From Neurospora tetrasperma FGSC 2508 (Eukaryota; Ascomycota; Sordariomycetes; Sordariales; Sordariaceae), in assembly GCF_000213175.1 (NCBI RefSeq), contig NW_009799179.1, positions 2,650,989 through 2,714,988 of the forward strand: a stretch of DNA of 64,000 nucleotides. The letters are read 5' to 3'. The translations under genes were made by a program, and so were the position numbers. This document shows, in pieces, positions 48,737 through 59,900 of this stretch. The first letter of the stretch is position 1. Every line of letters begins with the position of its first letter. The notes under the pieces were generated by a model that worked only from the letters and a program-made list of their open reading frames with translations, was not told the origin of the DNA and made no database searches.

Positions 48737-49028
48737 TACGTGGCAGCGCCGTACTATAGCGGGAAAATCACTAGCGCATTAAGCCTTGTTGGGGGGTTTA
48801 ACGCTTGTAATCTTTACAAGCCTTGTTGTGAAATCTAGCACTGTTGGTTCCCTAGCACTGTTGCTCAAGGCAGGGCTCTTATTGGCCAAATTCCGCTTGC
48901 TTTATAGGTAATTCAACAAGGTAGAGGTAGTTGAGAGAGTCGTTCTTTCTTATTAACCCATCCGTCCCCCCCTTTCTCTTTCTCAGTTCCCTATATCAAC
49001 GGCAATAACGAATATCTTTATTATCAAT

Positions 49029-49110
49029 TGGGCTAGTGGCTCAATGGTTTCTGCCGTCGCTCTCTTTCTTGTGATTACTTGTTCGATTCTAATCGGTGAC
49101 AGCTTTTTTT
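49029..49110 (+). ncRNA. tRNA-like / pol III-type unit (degenerate)
   Basis: An A-box-like CTAGTGGCTCAATGG (about 49033-49047) and a B-box-like TGTTCGATTCT (49080-49090) are spaced as in a tRNA gene. A run of seven T (49104-49110) follows, as a pol III terminator would. The acceptor and T stems do not pair well, so it is not called a functional tRNA. It could be a decayed tRNA gene or the head of a SINE. Confidence 0.35.
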
Positions 49111-49188
49111 CCGTCGCGCGAGAAGTCTCGCCGAAGTGAATATGTGAATACCTTCATCCCCCTCCCCCCCTTCCACCTTCCAAGTACG

Positions 49189-49215
49189 AAAAAAAAAAAA
49201 AAAAAAAAAAAAAAA
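49189..49215 (+). repeat. Poly(A) tract of about 27 nt
   Basis: An uninterrupted A run follows a pyrimidine-rich stretch and lies about 80 nt after the T-rich end of the tRNA-like unit. Such a tail is compatible with a retroposed sequence. Confidence 0.8.
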
Positions 49216-49842
49216 TGAGTAGAAGAGACCCTTCTAGTGGCATTACAGAAGGCCGTTATAGGGGTCTTTAGCTTTTACCATTTTGCACCCAAATGCGACC
49301 AATCAGGGGCCTCCCTCAACCAACAGTGCTAGATCTCACAACAAGGCTGGGCCAGTTATCTGCTCTAAGATTTGGAACTAGCCTTGAACCCCCCTCTCAA
49401 GCCTTAATAGTCTTCCTATATTTCCGCTGTGGTAGGTAAGTAAGCAAGCAATGGTGATAATGTGGGAGAACCTACGCCTAACGTTTATACTGAAGGCCGG
49501 AATGGAAAAGGTTCTGCCCTAAATAAGGCGGGTTGGTGATGAAAGCGCCGCTGCCACTGGGTTGATATATGGACTTCACTTGGTCTTGACCGGCGTAAAC
49601 ACCTGGAGGTGACAGATTCAGGTTATAATTCCATATAATGAGCATAGCATAAACGAAGCCAATTATAATGGCTGCTGAGTTTACTAAAGCTTCGGTACTT
49701 CGTGGTACGGTTGCTCAATGCGACAGCGCATTCCCTGCACATCGTTTGTGGTACCCAGCTTCCAAAATTACTAGACAAGAACCAGTAACCGAGTTCGATT
49801 GCAATTCAAAAGGAATTGGAGGCACATGCGTGGATGGACTGA

Positions 49843-52172
49843 TGGTTGTTATTGTTATTGTTGTTGTTATTTTTAACGTCTACTTCCGCCTCCCTTAGGG
49901 TATGAGACGTGCTACAGCGGTGAATCTAATGTATAAAGTAGAGGGCAATGCCCTAGCGGTGCTCTGTAGCGCCTAGAGACTCTCGACTATTCTACTAAAT
50001 CCGTAATCCGAGGGCAAACTGAGGTTTACTATTAGAGACTCTCAAGTACTGCCTATAGCGTAAACGCGGCCTAGCAATTCTAATTAAAGCGCCCGTAAAC
50101 GAGCAGCGAATATGTCTACCGAAATGAAAATAAAAGAAAAAGAAAAAGCGTCCTATTCCCCTTTCCCTTTACTATCATTATTATTATCTTCTCTACTATA
50201 AATCCCCTCTTCTCGCCTTCTAACCTAGTAGACTAATCTATTTAAATTTACTATAACCTTCCCTATAGTATAGCCGTCGCTGACTTCTATTCCTTCTCTT
50301 CGTAGGAAATTAGTAAGATCGCCGGCCGTACCACCCTCGTTAATATATTACTACTAGAGTAATTAGCGCTACGCTTTCTTCGTATAGGTTTATAAAAAGA
50401 AATATAAGGTTTAGATTCTAGCTATAAATTTTTACTAATAGATCCTAATAGTAAGGGAGAAATTCTCTAAGGTAGCCGCGTCTCCTATAATTAGGAAGAT
50501 ACAATATGCCTTTCGATAGTAGAAAGGGTGAAAGGGAGTCTTCTAACTATTATAATAGTACGTTAGTAGCGTATTTTCATACTCGAATCTTTTATAGTAT
50601 TCCTTGAAGTCGCTATGACCAGACCGGGCTGTAAGGAGGTAGTATAGCGACTACCTATCGAGTTCCCTTAGCTCGTTGCTAGGCGTAATAGAGGCGCCCA
50701 ACTTATAATTAGCGTATAATTCTAGTTTATTAACAACCTACTAGCCTTTAAAGTCTATTCGTACCTCCTTCTTAATTAGCCTCTTCGAGTATATTAGAGT
50801 AGCTAGGCCCTTATTAATTACCTCTCCCCCTTCGGCGCCCGCCTTTATAAATTTATCCGCAATCTCGTTGCCTATAATACTTTTATACCCCGGAACCTAG
50901 CGTACGTCGACCGGGCCGTACCCCCGGCGTATAGCCTAAAATTTAAAGAAGGCAATTTACAATAATAGCGTAGGGGTACTTCGGAGGCCCCTAATAACCG
51001 ATGTATTATTTAGGCAGACTATAATACACGGCCGAGTATACGCTTATCCCGGGAATAACGCTACCGCGGCCCGTAGGCCGTACTTCGCTCCCTCGGCCTT
51101 AGTATTAAAGACTTCGGCTTGCTCTAACTGCCTATAACCCCGGGCTAGCTTAGTTTGTCCCTAGAATACAATATACTTAAAACTAACGCACTTGCCCTCC
51201 GGTCTCTCCTCGTTAGCGTCCGGGTCCTTAATGTACGTTGGGAGCTCTATTTATTTAACAATTATAGATCCGTCGGTATAAACAATGATTTCCGAGGGGT
51301 TAAGCTATAATAACTATTTCTTAAATTCTATCGCAGCTCTATCTTTCAATATTAGCGCAGGATCCTTATAGGTAGTACCGTTGAAGATTGGCGGTTATAT
51401 ATTAGGAGGCTAAGGGGTAACCGCCGGGGAAGGGATACTATAGTACTATAATACCGACGCTCTATCTCGTCTGATTAAACTCTTACTTAGAAGTATTGCG
51501 ACAGCCGGTACTCTCTTTTGCCTAATTAATCTTCAATTTAATAGTATTAGAGTATTTAATAAAATAAGTTCGTAGGAAGGATAATCCAGCGCTACGTTAG
51601 GGTAGTACGCTAATATAAAACTCTATAATTCTTAGCTATAATAGAATAGAGTTTATATTAATATAAAAGAAGTTCGAAGGAGCTTTATTCTTTATAGTTA
51701 GTAATTATTAATATATTTTTAAATTAACCCCTAATTTACCGTCCCCTACGTATAGCTACGACTATAGTTATTTTAATTTACCTTCCTCCTATATCCTAAT
51801 AAATTAATAGTTCTTCCTCTAGAAATTGAGTTAATATTGTTAAAATATATATATATAATAGTCGGTCTATTTCCTATACCGCTAAGGTAACCCCTTATCC
51901 CTTTTATACTATTACCCTTTTAGTTACTATAATTAAAGTCCTATAACCTCCTCCGCCTTTATTATAAAAATATTAGCCTATTGTAGAGTCTATTGAAGTA
52001 AATAATAATGAAGATTACCCCTTTATACTACTCCGGGCTCTTTATTCGTACCTTTAAATATTTAAAGCTAATAAGTTTATACGTAAATAATAATTATTCG
52101 AATTCTAATTCGTTGTAATTAAACTCCTCCTAAATTATCTCCCTTTATATATATTCTAGTAGGATTAATTCG
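49843..52172 (-). mobile_element. RIP-damaged non-LTR (LINE, Tad/I-like) retrotransposon remnant
   Basis: On the minus strand an RNase H domain is still readable across about 50790-51300 despite stop codons. It shows the active-site strand IVYTDGS (about 51267-51287), then AEVFNTKAEGAKYGLRAA (about 51060-51120), then VDVRWVPGYKSIIGNEIADK (about 50855-50915). This order is that of the C-terminal RNase H of Tad1/I-clade LINEs. A minus-strand AACAAT/ATAACA-type tail at 49843-49877 could be the 3' end. The reverse transcriptase part upstream is too mutated to place and may be cut off by the gypsy insertion at 52173. No intact frame remains. Confidence 0.65.
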
Positions 52173-52620
52173 TGTGACGAACGGCAGTCTGATCTGCCTA
52201 CGTGGGATAGCTGAAGGTAAGAACTATCAGTGCTGTTCGGTGAAGCTAGAAAGTTCATAACAAGTATGTTTTGTAATATTAGTCTCGGTAATAATAATTA
52301 ATTAACTACTATCGAACTATCTAATAATCTAAATTCTCTAATTATCCCTTTATACTCTATACCTATCCCTAAAGTCTTATCCTTAGAATACCTACTCACA
52401 ATAGTATTCTATTTACTATAAACGCTACTTACTATAAGCGTTATTTACTATAAGTACTATTTACTATAAGCGTTACTTATTGTAAATACCTTTCCTAGTA
52501 AGCGCCCTTCGGGTATTCCCCTACTTCTATCCTAGTTTTAAATTATATTATTTTATTATAAGCGGGGCTATTATATCCCAATAACTCGGTTGGCCCATAT
52601 AATTACTTAAATTCGTAATA
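52173..52620 (-). repeat. LTR (3' LTR of the minus-strand chromovirus)
   Basis: It is 448 bp and matches the copy at 59109-59556 without visible length change. Differences are almost all transitions. Its outer end (from 52173) keeps G and C where the other copy has A and T, and its inner end is the more mutated one. It contains short tandem units of the type TTACTATAAGCG at about 52411-52480. Confidence 0.92.
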
Positions 52621-52679
52621 TAATACCTCCCCTCCCTAACCGACGTCCTCGACGGCTTATTGGTTTCCGGGAGTATTTA

Positions 52680-55600
52680 CTTACTCTTATTCTCTATAGT
52701 TACTTTACCTATTAATCTAAATATAATAAGCCTTCCCTTTTCCTTACCCCTTTATCCGAAATATTCGACCGCATTTCTAAGCCTATATCCAACTCATTAA
52801 CCCGTCGGCGCGTATTACTAACTTCTATTAAACGCTTTAGCTCAATAGTTATACCTTATTAACGCTACTCTAATCGGAAATTCATTTATAAAAAGCTTCT
52901 TAGCGAAATAAAGTATAGGGAATATATCCGGGTCGTACGTCCTTATATAGAAATAGACTATAATACGGAACGTAAATATCCCTTTAGAATTAGTAAAGTT
53001 TAATTACTAATTCTAATAGTTATACGTATTTTTACCGAATATTAATATATAATTTAGGATATCGAAGTATTAATTCGGAAAGTTAATATAAAGTTTTTCG
53101 AACTTTAAAAAAGGAAGTTTTATTTGGTTCGTTTAAAATAAAGGAAAAATTAGTTAGTTAAGGAGGGTAGGGAAATATTATCGTTAGTGTTAGTAGAATT
53201 GGAAGTATAGAATAAGGAGGATAGGGCTACTAAACGGGAATTTAAACTTTTATTTAATAAAGAGCGGCCTACTATAATTATTACCTCCTTAACCTTTATA
53301 CCCGTAAGTTAGGTGTCCTTAGACTTTTTAATTTATTTAGCCTCTTAGTTAAGTAGCCTTCCGCCCCTAACCGATCCGGGTTCCTCCAATAGAATTCCTC
53401 TAGCTTTTTAAAGTAATTTAAATTCTTAATAGGTTCCTATATATTATCCTCGGGGCCGAATCCTTCCTACTTAATAAGGTATTCTAATTCTCTATTTTCT
53501 CTTCTTAAATCTAAAATTTACTCTACATCCTATTCTTCTTCCTCGTCCTTAATATTAGTATATATATTAATTCGTACATTCTTAAGTACTAGCTCTAATA
53601 GTACAATATAGAATAAATATAATTTTAATTTTATAATATTAAAAATATCCAATTAATATACTACATCGGAGATCTTTCTCTTAATTTTGAATAGTCCTAC
53701 CTATCGGTCATCGAATTTCTTACTAGGCCTCTTTATCCTAAAATTCTTAGTTAATAAAAGAATTTTATTCCCCTCTTTAAAGCGAAGTCCTTCGAATCTT
53801 TTAATATTAAAGAAGCGGCTTATCCTTTATCGAACGAACTCCAATTCCTCTTTAAGTTTCTTATATAATATATATAATTTACCGGCTTTAATTGCGGCCT
53901 TAGGAACGTTCGTATCTAGTCCTTCTAAAAATTTTAATTTATACTTATAATTTGCAAAGAAAAGTAAAACTTTTATAATTTCTATAAGAGAGGTATTATA
54001 TACTAATTATACTATAAGTAATAACTCTACCTAATCGCTTTACTCGAAATTAATATAATTCCTTAAATTTTATTTTACAATCTAATTAATCCTTTCCGTT
54101 TATCCGTCTATTTATAAATAGTATACTATTAATATTTTACTCTTAGTACTAAACTTAATTATTAAAGTTTACTAGAATTTAAATATAAATTTAGTATCCC
54201 TATTTATAATCTATTCCTTCAACTAACCGTATATTAAAATAACATTTCAATAGATTACATCTACGAATTACTCTACTAACTAAATCTCCTTATATAGTAG
54301 GAAGTAGTTCTACTTAATTAACCTATCTATTACTACTAATATATTATTATATATAATCCTTATAATAATATTTATAAATAGTAGTAATTTAGTAATAAAA
54401 TCTATAGTTACCAAATTCTACAGTTTCTCTACAATTTCTAAAGGTTCGAAGAATCCGTATAGTTTATATCTTATAACCCTAATCTTACTATAGCGTTTAT
54501 AGGCCTATAATATCCAAGCTACTTCGGTTTTTAGTCCGGGGAAATCGTAGTATTACTATATCCTTATAATAATTTTCGTAATACTTATATATCCTTTTAT
54601 TTTAAATATATATATTCCTATAATAAAAGCTCCGTATAACTCCAACTAAACGTAGGCCTTATTATAGTATTATAACTTATTATTCTAAAGAATAATTCTT
54701 TCTTCTAAATTATTTTCCTACTTTTATTATTCTCTTTAAATAGTAATAGTAGCCTAATAATTTAGGTCCTATAATTTAACCCGGTAGACAATATAATACT
54801 CTACCTATTTTTATAGGGGGTATATAAATAATCCATCGGATTATTCCTAAAATAAGGGTATAAAGGTTTCTACTACGTTTTTCATATAGTTGGCTCGATA
54901 ATTTAAAGCGTTAGTTCGAATATTTTCTAATCCCTTCTTATAATTAATTTTAAAATTAAATTCCAATAAAAATTCAGCCTATTATATTTAGCGGCCGTTA
55001 AGCACCTTCGTAATTGTAAAATACTAGAAATTATTATAATTAGTATAAATCTATATTTTATATATAATTTTACTAAAGTATAGCCTCTATTTTTAAAATA
55101 TTTTAATAATAATTAAGAATTCTTTATTATAAATAGAATAATTATAGTAGGGTCCCTCTAGCTTCTTTAAAAAGAAAGTTATAGGGTACAATTTTCCTTA
55201 ATCGTTATATTACCTCAATTAACCTCCGATAGTATAATTTAATATATTAGTTTTAATTTTAAAGGGTTTATATAAATCGGGAAATTTTAATATAGGGTTT
55301 ACAGTAATTATATTACAAATAGCCCTAAAGGCTTCCTTTTCCTCCTTTCTTTATATAAAAATAGCCTCCTTCCTAGTAAATTTATATAATAGCCGTACGA
55401 TCTTCCTATAATTGTATATAAATATACAATAAAAGTTTATAAACCCTAAAAATCCACGGACTTTGGTCGTATTCTTAAATATAGATTAATTCTATATAAT
55501 TTCTACTTTACTTAATTCTATTTTGATTTTATTTTCTAAAATTAAATACTTAAAAAATATAGTCTCCTTTATATAGAATTCACTCTTCTCTATATTAATA

Positions 55601-58600
55601 GAGAATTTATACTTATATAATACATCTAATACTTTTCTTACATATTCTTTATACTCTACAAAAGTTTTAGAATAAAAAAAAATATTATTTAAATAGTAAA
55701 TAGTAAATTTATTAAAGTAGGGTCGAATTACATAATCGATAATAAATTAGAATATTATAAGTATATTAATTAGTCCAAAGGGTATAATAAAATACTAATA
55801 ATATTTATAAAGTATATAAAATACTATTTTCTATTCATTTCCTTCCTTAATTCAAATATAAATATAAGTAATAAGTAGGTTAAAGCGTATAAAATATTAT
55901 ATTCCTCCTAATTAACTTCGGATATATAAAATTAAAGGTAGGGGATAACTATTTCTTACAATTTCTTAATTTAATTACTTATAATTAATATAAAGGCGTA
56001 ACTTTCCGTCCTTCTTCAGTATAAAGAGGATAAGGTACCCTATTAATAATATAAATTCCTAAATATATTCTCATTTTAGGTTTTCGTCCAAGTACTTCCT
56101 TAATTCCGTATTCTACTTCTTATTAATATAATACACTTTAAAGAATTTAAATTTAATTCCTTCCTTAAATTTAATTTTATAGTCCTATAGTCCGTATAGT
56201 AATAATCCTTCTAGGTACTTACTAATAAAAGCCGGGTATTCTTAATACTCAATTAGGATTACTATCTTCAACTTTTCTACTTATTAATTCTAGTAATAGT
56301 CGAATTTATATTGAATATTAATTATCGATACTTCTACTAATATTACTAACCCTTCTTCCGTAATTTTACTATTGTTATTAATAATATAAATTATAATTTC
56401 CTATACTATTTATAGTAAAGCTATAGGAATAGTACTATTATAATTTACTTCCTTTTATACTCTTAATTTCCTATTAATAGTTAGGTACGTTTTTAAACGT
56501 AAATAATTACCTTCTTTCTAATTAATATATAGGTCGTATATAATATACTATAAGTATCCTAGGATTATATTTTTAAATAGTCCTATATTAACGATATTAA
56601 AGCTAATTTCAACCGTCTTTCCTTTTACTATAATAGGGAGTAGCAATATTTCCTTCTTTACAATTTGGGTTTTAAAGGGTCCTTTTACTACAAAGGGAAC
56701 CTTTTTTTTCCTTTAGGGAATTTTTAATTAAGTAATAAATTTTAGTAAAATAAAGTTTAATTAAATTCCGGAATTTACTAACGCAAAGGCTTAATAATTC
56801 TTCTAATAGATTATAACTTTAAATTATTAATCCTCTTTCCCTTCTTCAACAATTATAACTTTTATAAATACTATAAGGTCTTAAATCTTATTTTTCTAAC
56901 GGCTATATTATCGGATAATCTTCTTTATCTAAGGGCTTAATTTTCGTCGGGCCTCCCTAAAGGCCCTAAACCGTTTCCTAATTCCTAACAATAATTATTA
57001 AAAGCATCCTCTTCTTTAAGTATAAATTCGTCTAATAAACCGTATTCCTATAATTATACTAAATATACAGCCTTTTCTTCCTCTATAGCTTCAGCCTTAT
57101 TAACCTATTATATATAATAATCAATTTCTATTTTATAAATTTAGGCTTTCTACCTTATATAAATAGGGTAGTCGGATATTAAATACTATTACTAATAGTA
57201 ATCGGCGGCTCCCTATCCTATATAAATATAAATATTATATAAATATACTAGGAATTTCCAGGGCGCTAATTATTCATTTAGTCTCGCAAGGGGGCGCAAC
57301 CTAAATACGAACTATTCGTTTATAATAAAAGTAATTTAAAAATCCCCTCTACTAAAGGTACGGGTAATTAATTTAAATTATCCTTACGCATTTATCCTTC
57401 GGATAGGCTAGAAATAATTATCCCGTTTCTTTCCGTAGTATTTATAGTAATTATCCGTAATATATTAGAACTATAGCATCCAATAATATATATAATAAAG
57501 GGGGTATATTTAAATAGTATTCCTTTCAATAGGTCTATAGGCTCTTACTAAATTTGGAATATCGCTCTAAAATACCTTAAATCTACCTTCAATAATAATT
57601 ACCCGCTTCTTTTAAAAATCGTCCTACTTCTTATTCTCTTAACTCCTTTAATAATAATACTTTAAAGGGTCTATCCAATATCCAATAATAGAATTATTAG
57701 GGGGTTTATACAAGTATAAATTAATAAAGTCCTATATATTATTAATATAAATTTCGGATATAGAAAATAATACTGGTAGTAGGGAGGTATTTATAATATA
57801 TATAATAATAAGAAGTATACGGTCGATAGTAGCAATATTACTAAATTCCTCCTATATTAGTATCTAATAGGTTTATTCCCGAATATAAAGTCTTTTACAA
57901 AATAATTCTTCCTATTAAGGGTCTTTATTATCCAATCTATTAGCCCGGTACTAATATTCCTTAGGGTTATAGTTATAACTCTATTTATAACATCCTCTAA
58001 ATTATTTTATTTATATTTAGCGCTAATAATTTTAATTACCCTAATTCCTTCTATTACTATAGCTTCCGCCTTCTTCTACTTTAACTATTTAAGCGTATAA
58101 TAATCGTACTTTATATACCCCTTTTTACTATAGTTAAAATACTTAATTTGTAATATATTATAATATCCTTTATTAGGTTAGATGGTACTAATATCTATAG
58201 GATTTCCTTTATTTTCCTACAAATTACTTTATCCCTAATTATACTTCTATTTAGTATTAACTTAGTATAAAGCTTACTAATACTACAATAGTAAGTTCTA
58301 TTATTTTTAATTTTATTACTAAAGACGGTTATTAATACGGATAGTACGCGCTATATAATTATTAAAGCTAGCAAGTCTATTTTCTTTATATAATTTATCC
58401 TTAATAGAATTCTTTAATCCTTAATAGAATATTTATATAAGGCTTTCGTTATTAAATTTACTCTTAATAATATATTATTTAAAGGAAATAACGTAAATTA
58501 AGGCGGATATAGTTTAGCGAAGGTAGAAAAGTTTTTCCTAAGCCCTTAAATCCTCATTATATTTACCGAATACTCCAATTAAAGTATCTACGAAATTTTA

Positions 58601-59050
58601 AAGGTTTATTATAAGAAACTTAGTACTATCTTTAACTTAGTTTCTACGGTTGTACTAGTCCTAGAAAATAAACTTATACTAAATAAATACTCTATCCTTA
58701 AAATAAATCCCAGTAAAAACAACTTTATCAATCTCCGTAGGGAAACTCTCTAAATAGTAATTAAAGTAAGTATAGACTTACAAGAAGAACCCTTATAAGC
58801 AATCCTACTATCCTCCGAACTTATTAGGAACTTCGATTTTAATATTCTTCTTCGGGAATATAGGTTTTATAACCGGAGGGTCCGCCGGTTTATTATCTTC
58901 GGAGCTTCTACTATTAGGCCCGGTCTACGCTTTAAACTATTCTTTAAATTGCAAAATCCGGTCCTATAATTCCTAGAGGAGGCGTACAATCGGATCGACA
59001 TTCGTAGCATTACCCTCTATAATAGTTAGTTCGATATAAGAAGATATAGT
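52680..59050 (-). pseudogene. Decayed gag-pol of the chromovirus
   Basis: No long open frame survives, but conserved order is visible on the minus strand. In the Gag zinc knuckle (58100-58141) the CX2CX4HX4C spacing is intact while all four metal ligands read tyrosine. In the reverse transcriptase the acidic YxDD box reads YLNN. Both changes are single G-to-A or C-to-T steps. Remnants of the tether/RNase H part, the integrase and the C-terminal chromodomain follow toward lower coordinates. No working protein can be made from this copy. Confidence 0.8.
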
Positions 59051-59108
59051 AAAGTAAAGGGGGTACCTTCAATTACTATCCGAAATGGGCTAAAGAGAGT
59101 AATTAATA

Positions 59109-59556
59109 TATAATAAACGGCAATTTAATTTACTTCTATAAGATAATTAAAAGTAAGAACTATTAATACTATTTGGTAAAGTTAGAAAGTTTATAATAAA
59201 TATATTTTATAATATTAATCTCAATAATAATAATTAATTAACTATTATCGAACTATCTAATAATCTAAATTCTCCAATCGTCCCTTTATATTCTATACCT
59301 ATTTCTAAGGTTTTATCCTTAGAATACCTACTTACGATAGTATTCTACTTACTGTAAGCGCTGCTTACTATAAGCGTTGTTTACTATAAGCGCTATTTAC
59401 TATAAGCGTTGCTCATTGTAAGCACCTTTCCTAGTAAGCGCCCTTCGGGTACTCTCTTGCTTCTATCCTAGTCTTAGGTTACACTATCTTATCATAAGCG
59501 GGGCTGTCACATCCCAACAATTTGGTTGGCCTGTGTAGTTGCTTAAGTTCGTAACA
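59109..59556 (-). repeat. LTR (5' LTR of the minus-strand chromovirus)
   Basis: This is the partner of the LTR at 52173-52620, also 448 bp. The outer half (about 59330-59556) keeps more G/C, and the inner end (59109-59200) is heavily C-to-T and G-to-A mutated. About five tandem TTACTATAAGCG-type units lie at 59347-59424. Confidence 0.92.
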
Positions 59557-59900
59557 ATTCGCTTTCGTAGGCTTTATTAAATAGAACGCAGTTGGTAATT
59601 ACCCTCCTATTTCCGCTAAATTTTATTATTAGGACTATTTCTTCTATAATTAAATTTATATTTCTATTATACTTCCCTTTATTATTCGCTCTTCAATAAT
59701 TATTATCATAATTACCCTTCTACTATTAATAGCCCTACTCGCCTATACCGAATATTACCCTAAATATAATATTATTAAATTTATGAGCGAAAATTTTTTT
59801 AATTTTAGAATTACTTCTATAATATTAATATATATTTTTAAGAATATTTTTATACTTCTCTTTCGTTTACTATTAATTATATTAAGGGTAATTTTAAGAA
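59557..59900. other. AT-rich flank between the two gypsy elements
   Basis: It begins with the target duplication ATTCG. No coding motif is readable. It may belong to the 5' LTR or leader of the plus-strand gypsy element, which would make the chromovirus a nested insertion, but no second LTR copy is available to prove it. Confidence 0.4.

Larger units (their letters stand above)
48818..49348. repeat. Long inverted-repeat structure (about 31-bp arms, about 530 bp span)
   Basis: Arms at 48818-48849 and 49318-49348 are reverse complements with one mismatch over AGCCTTGTTGTGA-ATCTAGCACTGTTGGTT. Weaker similarity extends inward (ATTGGCC/ATTGGTC). In the left arm CTAGCACTGTTG occurs twice in tandem. 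The loop contains a tRNA-like unit and a poly(A) run. It may be a second miniature transposon or two copies of one repeat in opposite orientation; no clear target duplication was found. Confidence 0.6.
52173..59556 (-). mobile_element. Complete Ty3/gypsy chromovirus LTR retrotransposon, RIP-inactivated
   Basis: This is a 7384-bp element bounded by two 448-bp LTRs in direct orientation (52173-52620 and 59109-59556) and by a perfect 5-bp target duplication ATTCG (52168-52172 and 59557-59561). The LTR ends TGTGACGAAC and GTTCGTAACA are imperfect inverted repeats starting TG and ending CA. All domains read on the minus strand, from high to low coordinates: Gag zinc knuckle (58100-58141), reverse transcriptase (YLNN at 55684-55695, IIPFGL at about 55780), GPY/F-like end of integrase (about 53700), and chromodomain (about 53400-53540, EYLIK and GFGPEDN visible). 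A polypurine tract, GGGAGGGGAGG on the minus strand, lies just inside the LTR at about 52626-52636. The chromodomain makes it a chromovirus. Confidence 0.9.

Noticed and set aside
53687-53950. 87-residue plus-strand frame inside the chromovirus
   Set aside because: It is the reverse strand of the GPY/F region of the decayed integrase.
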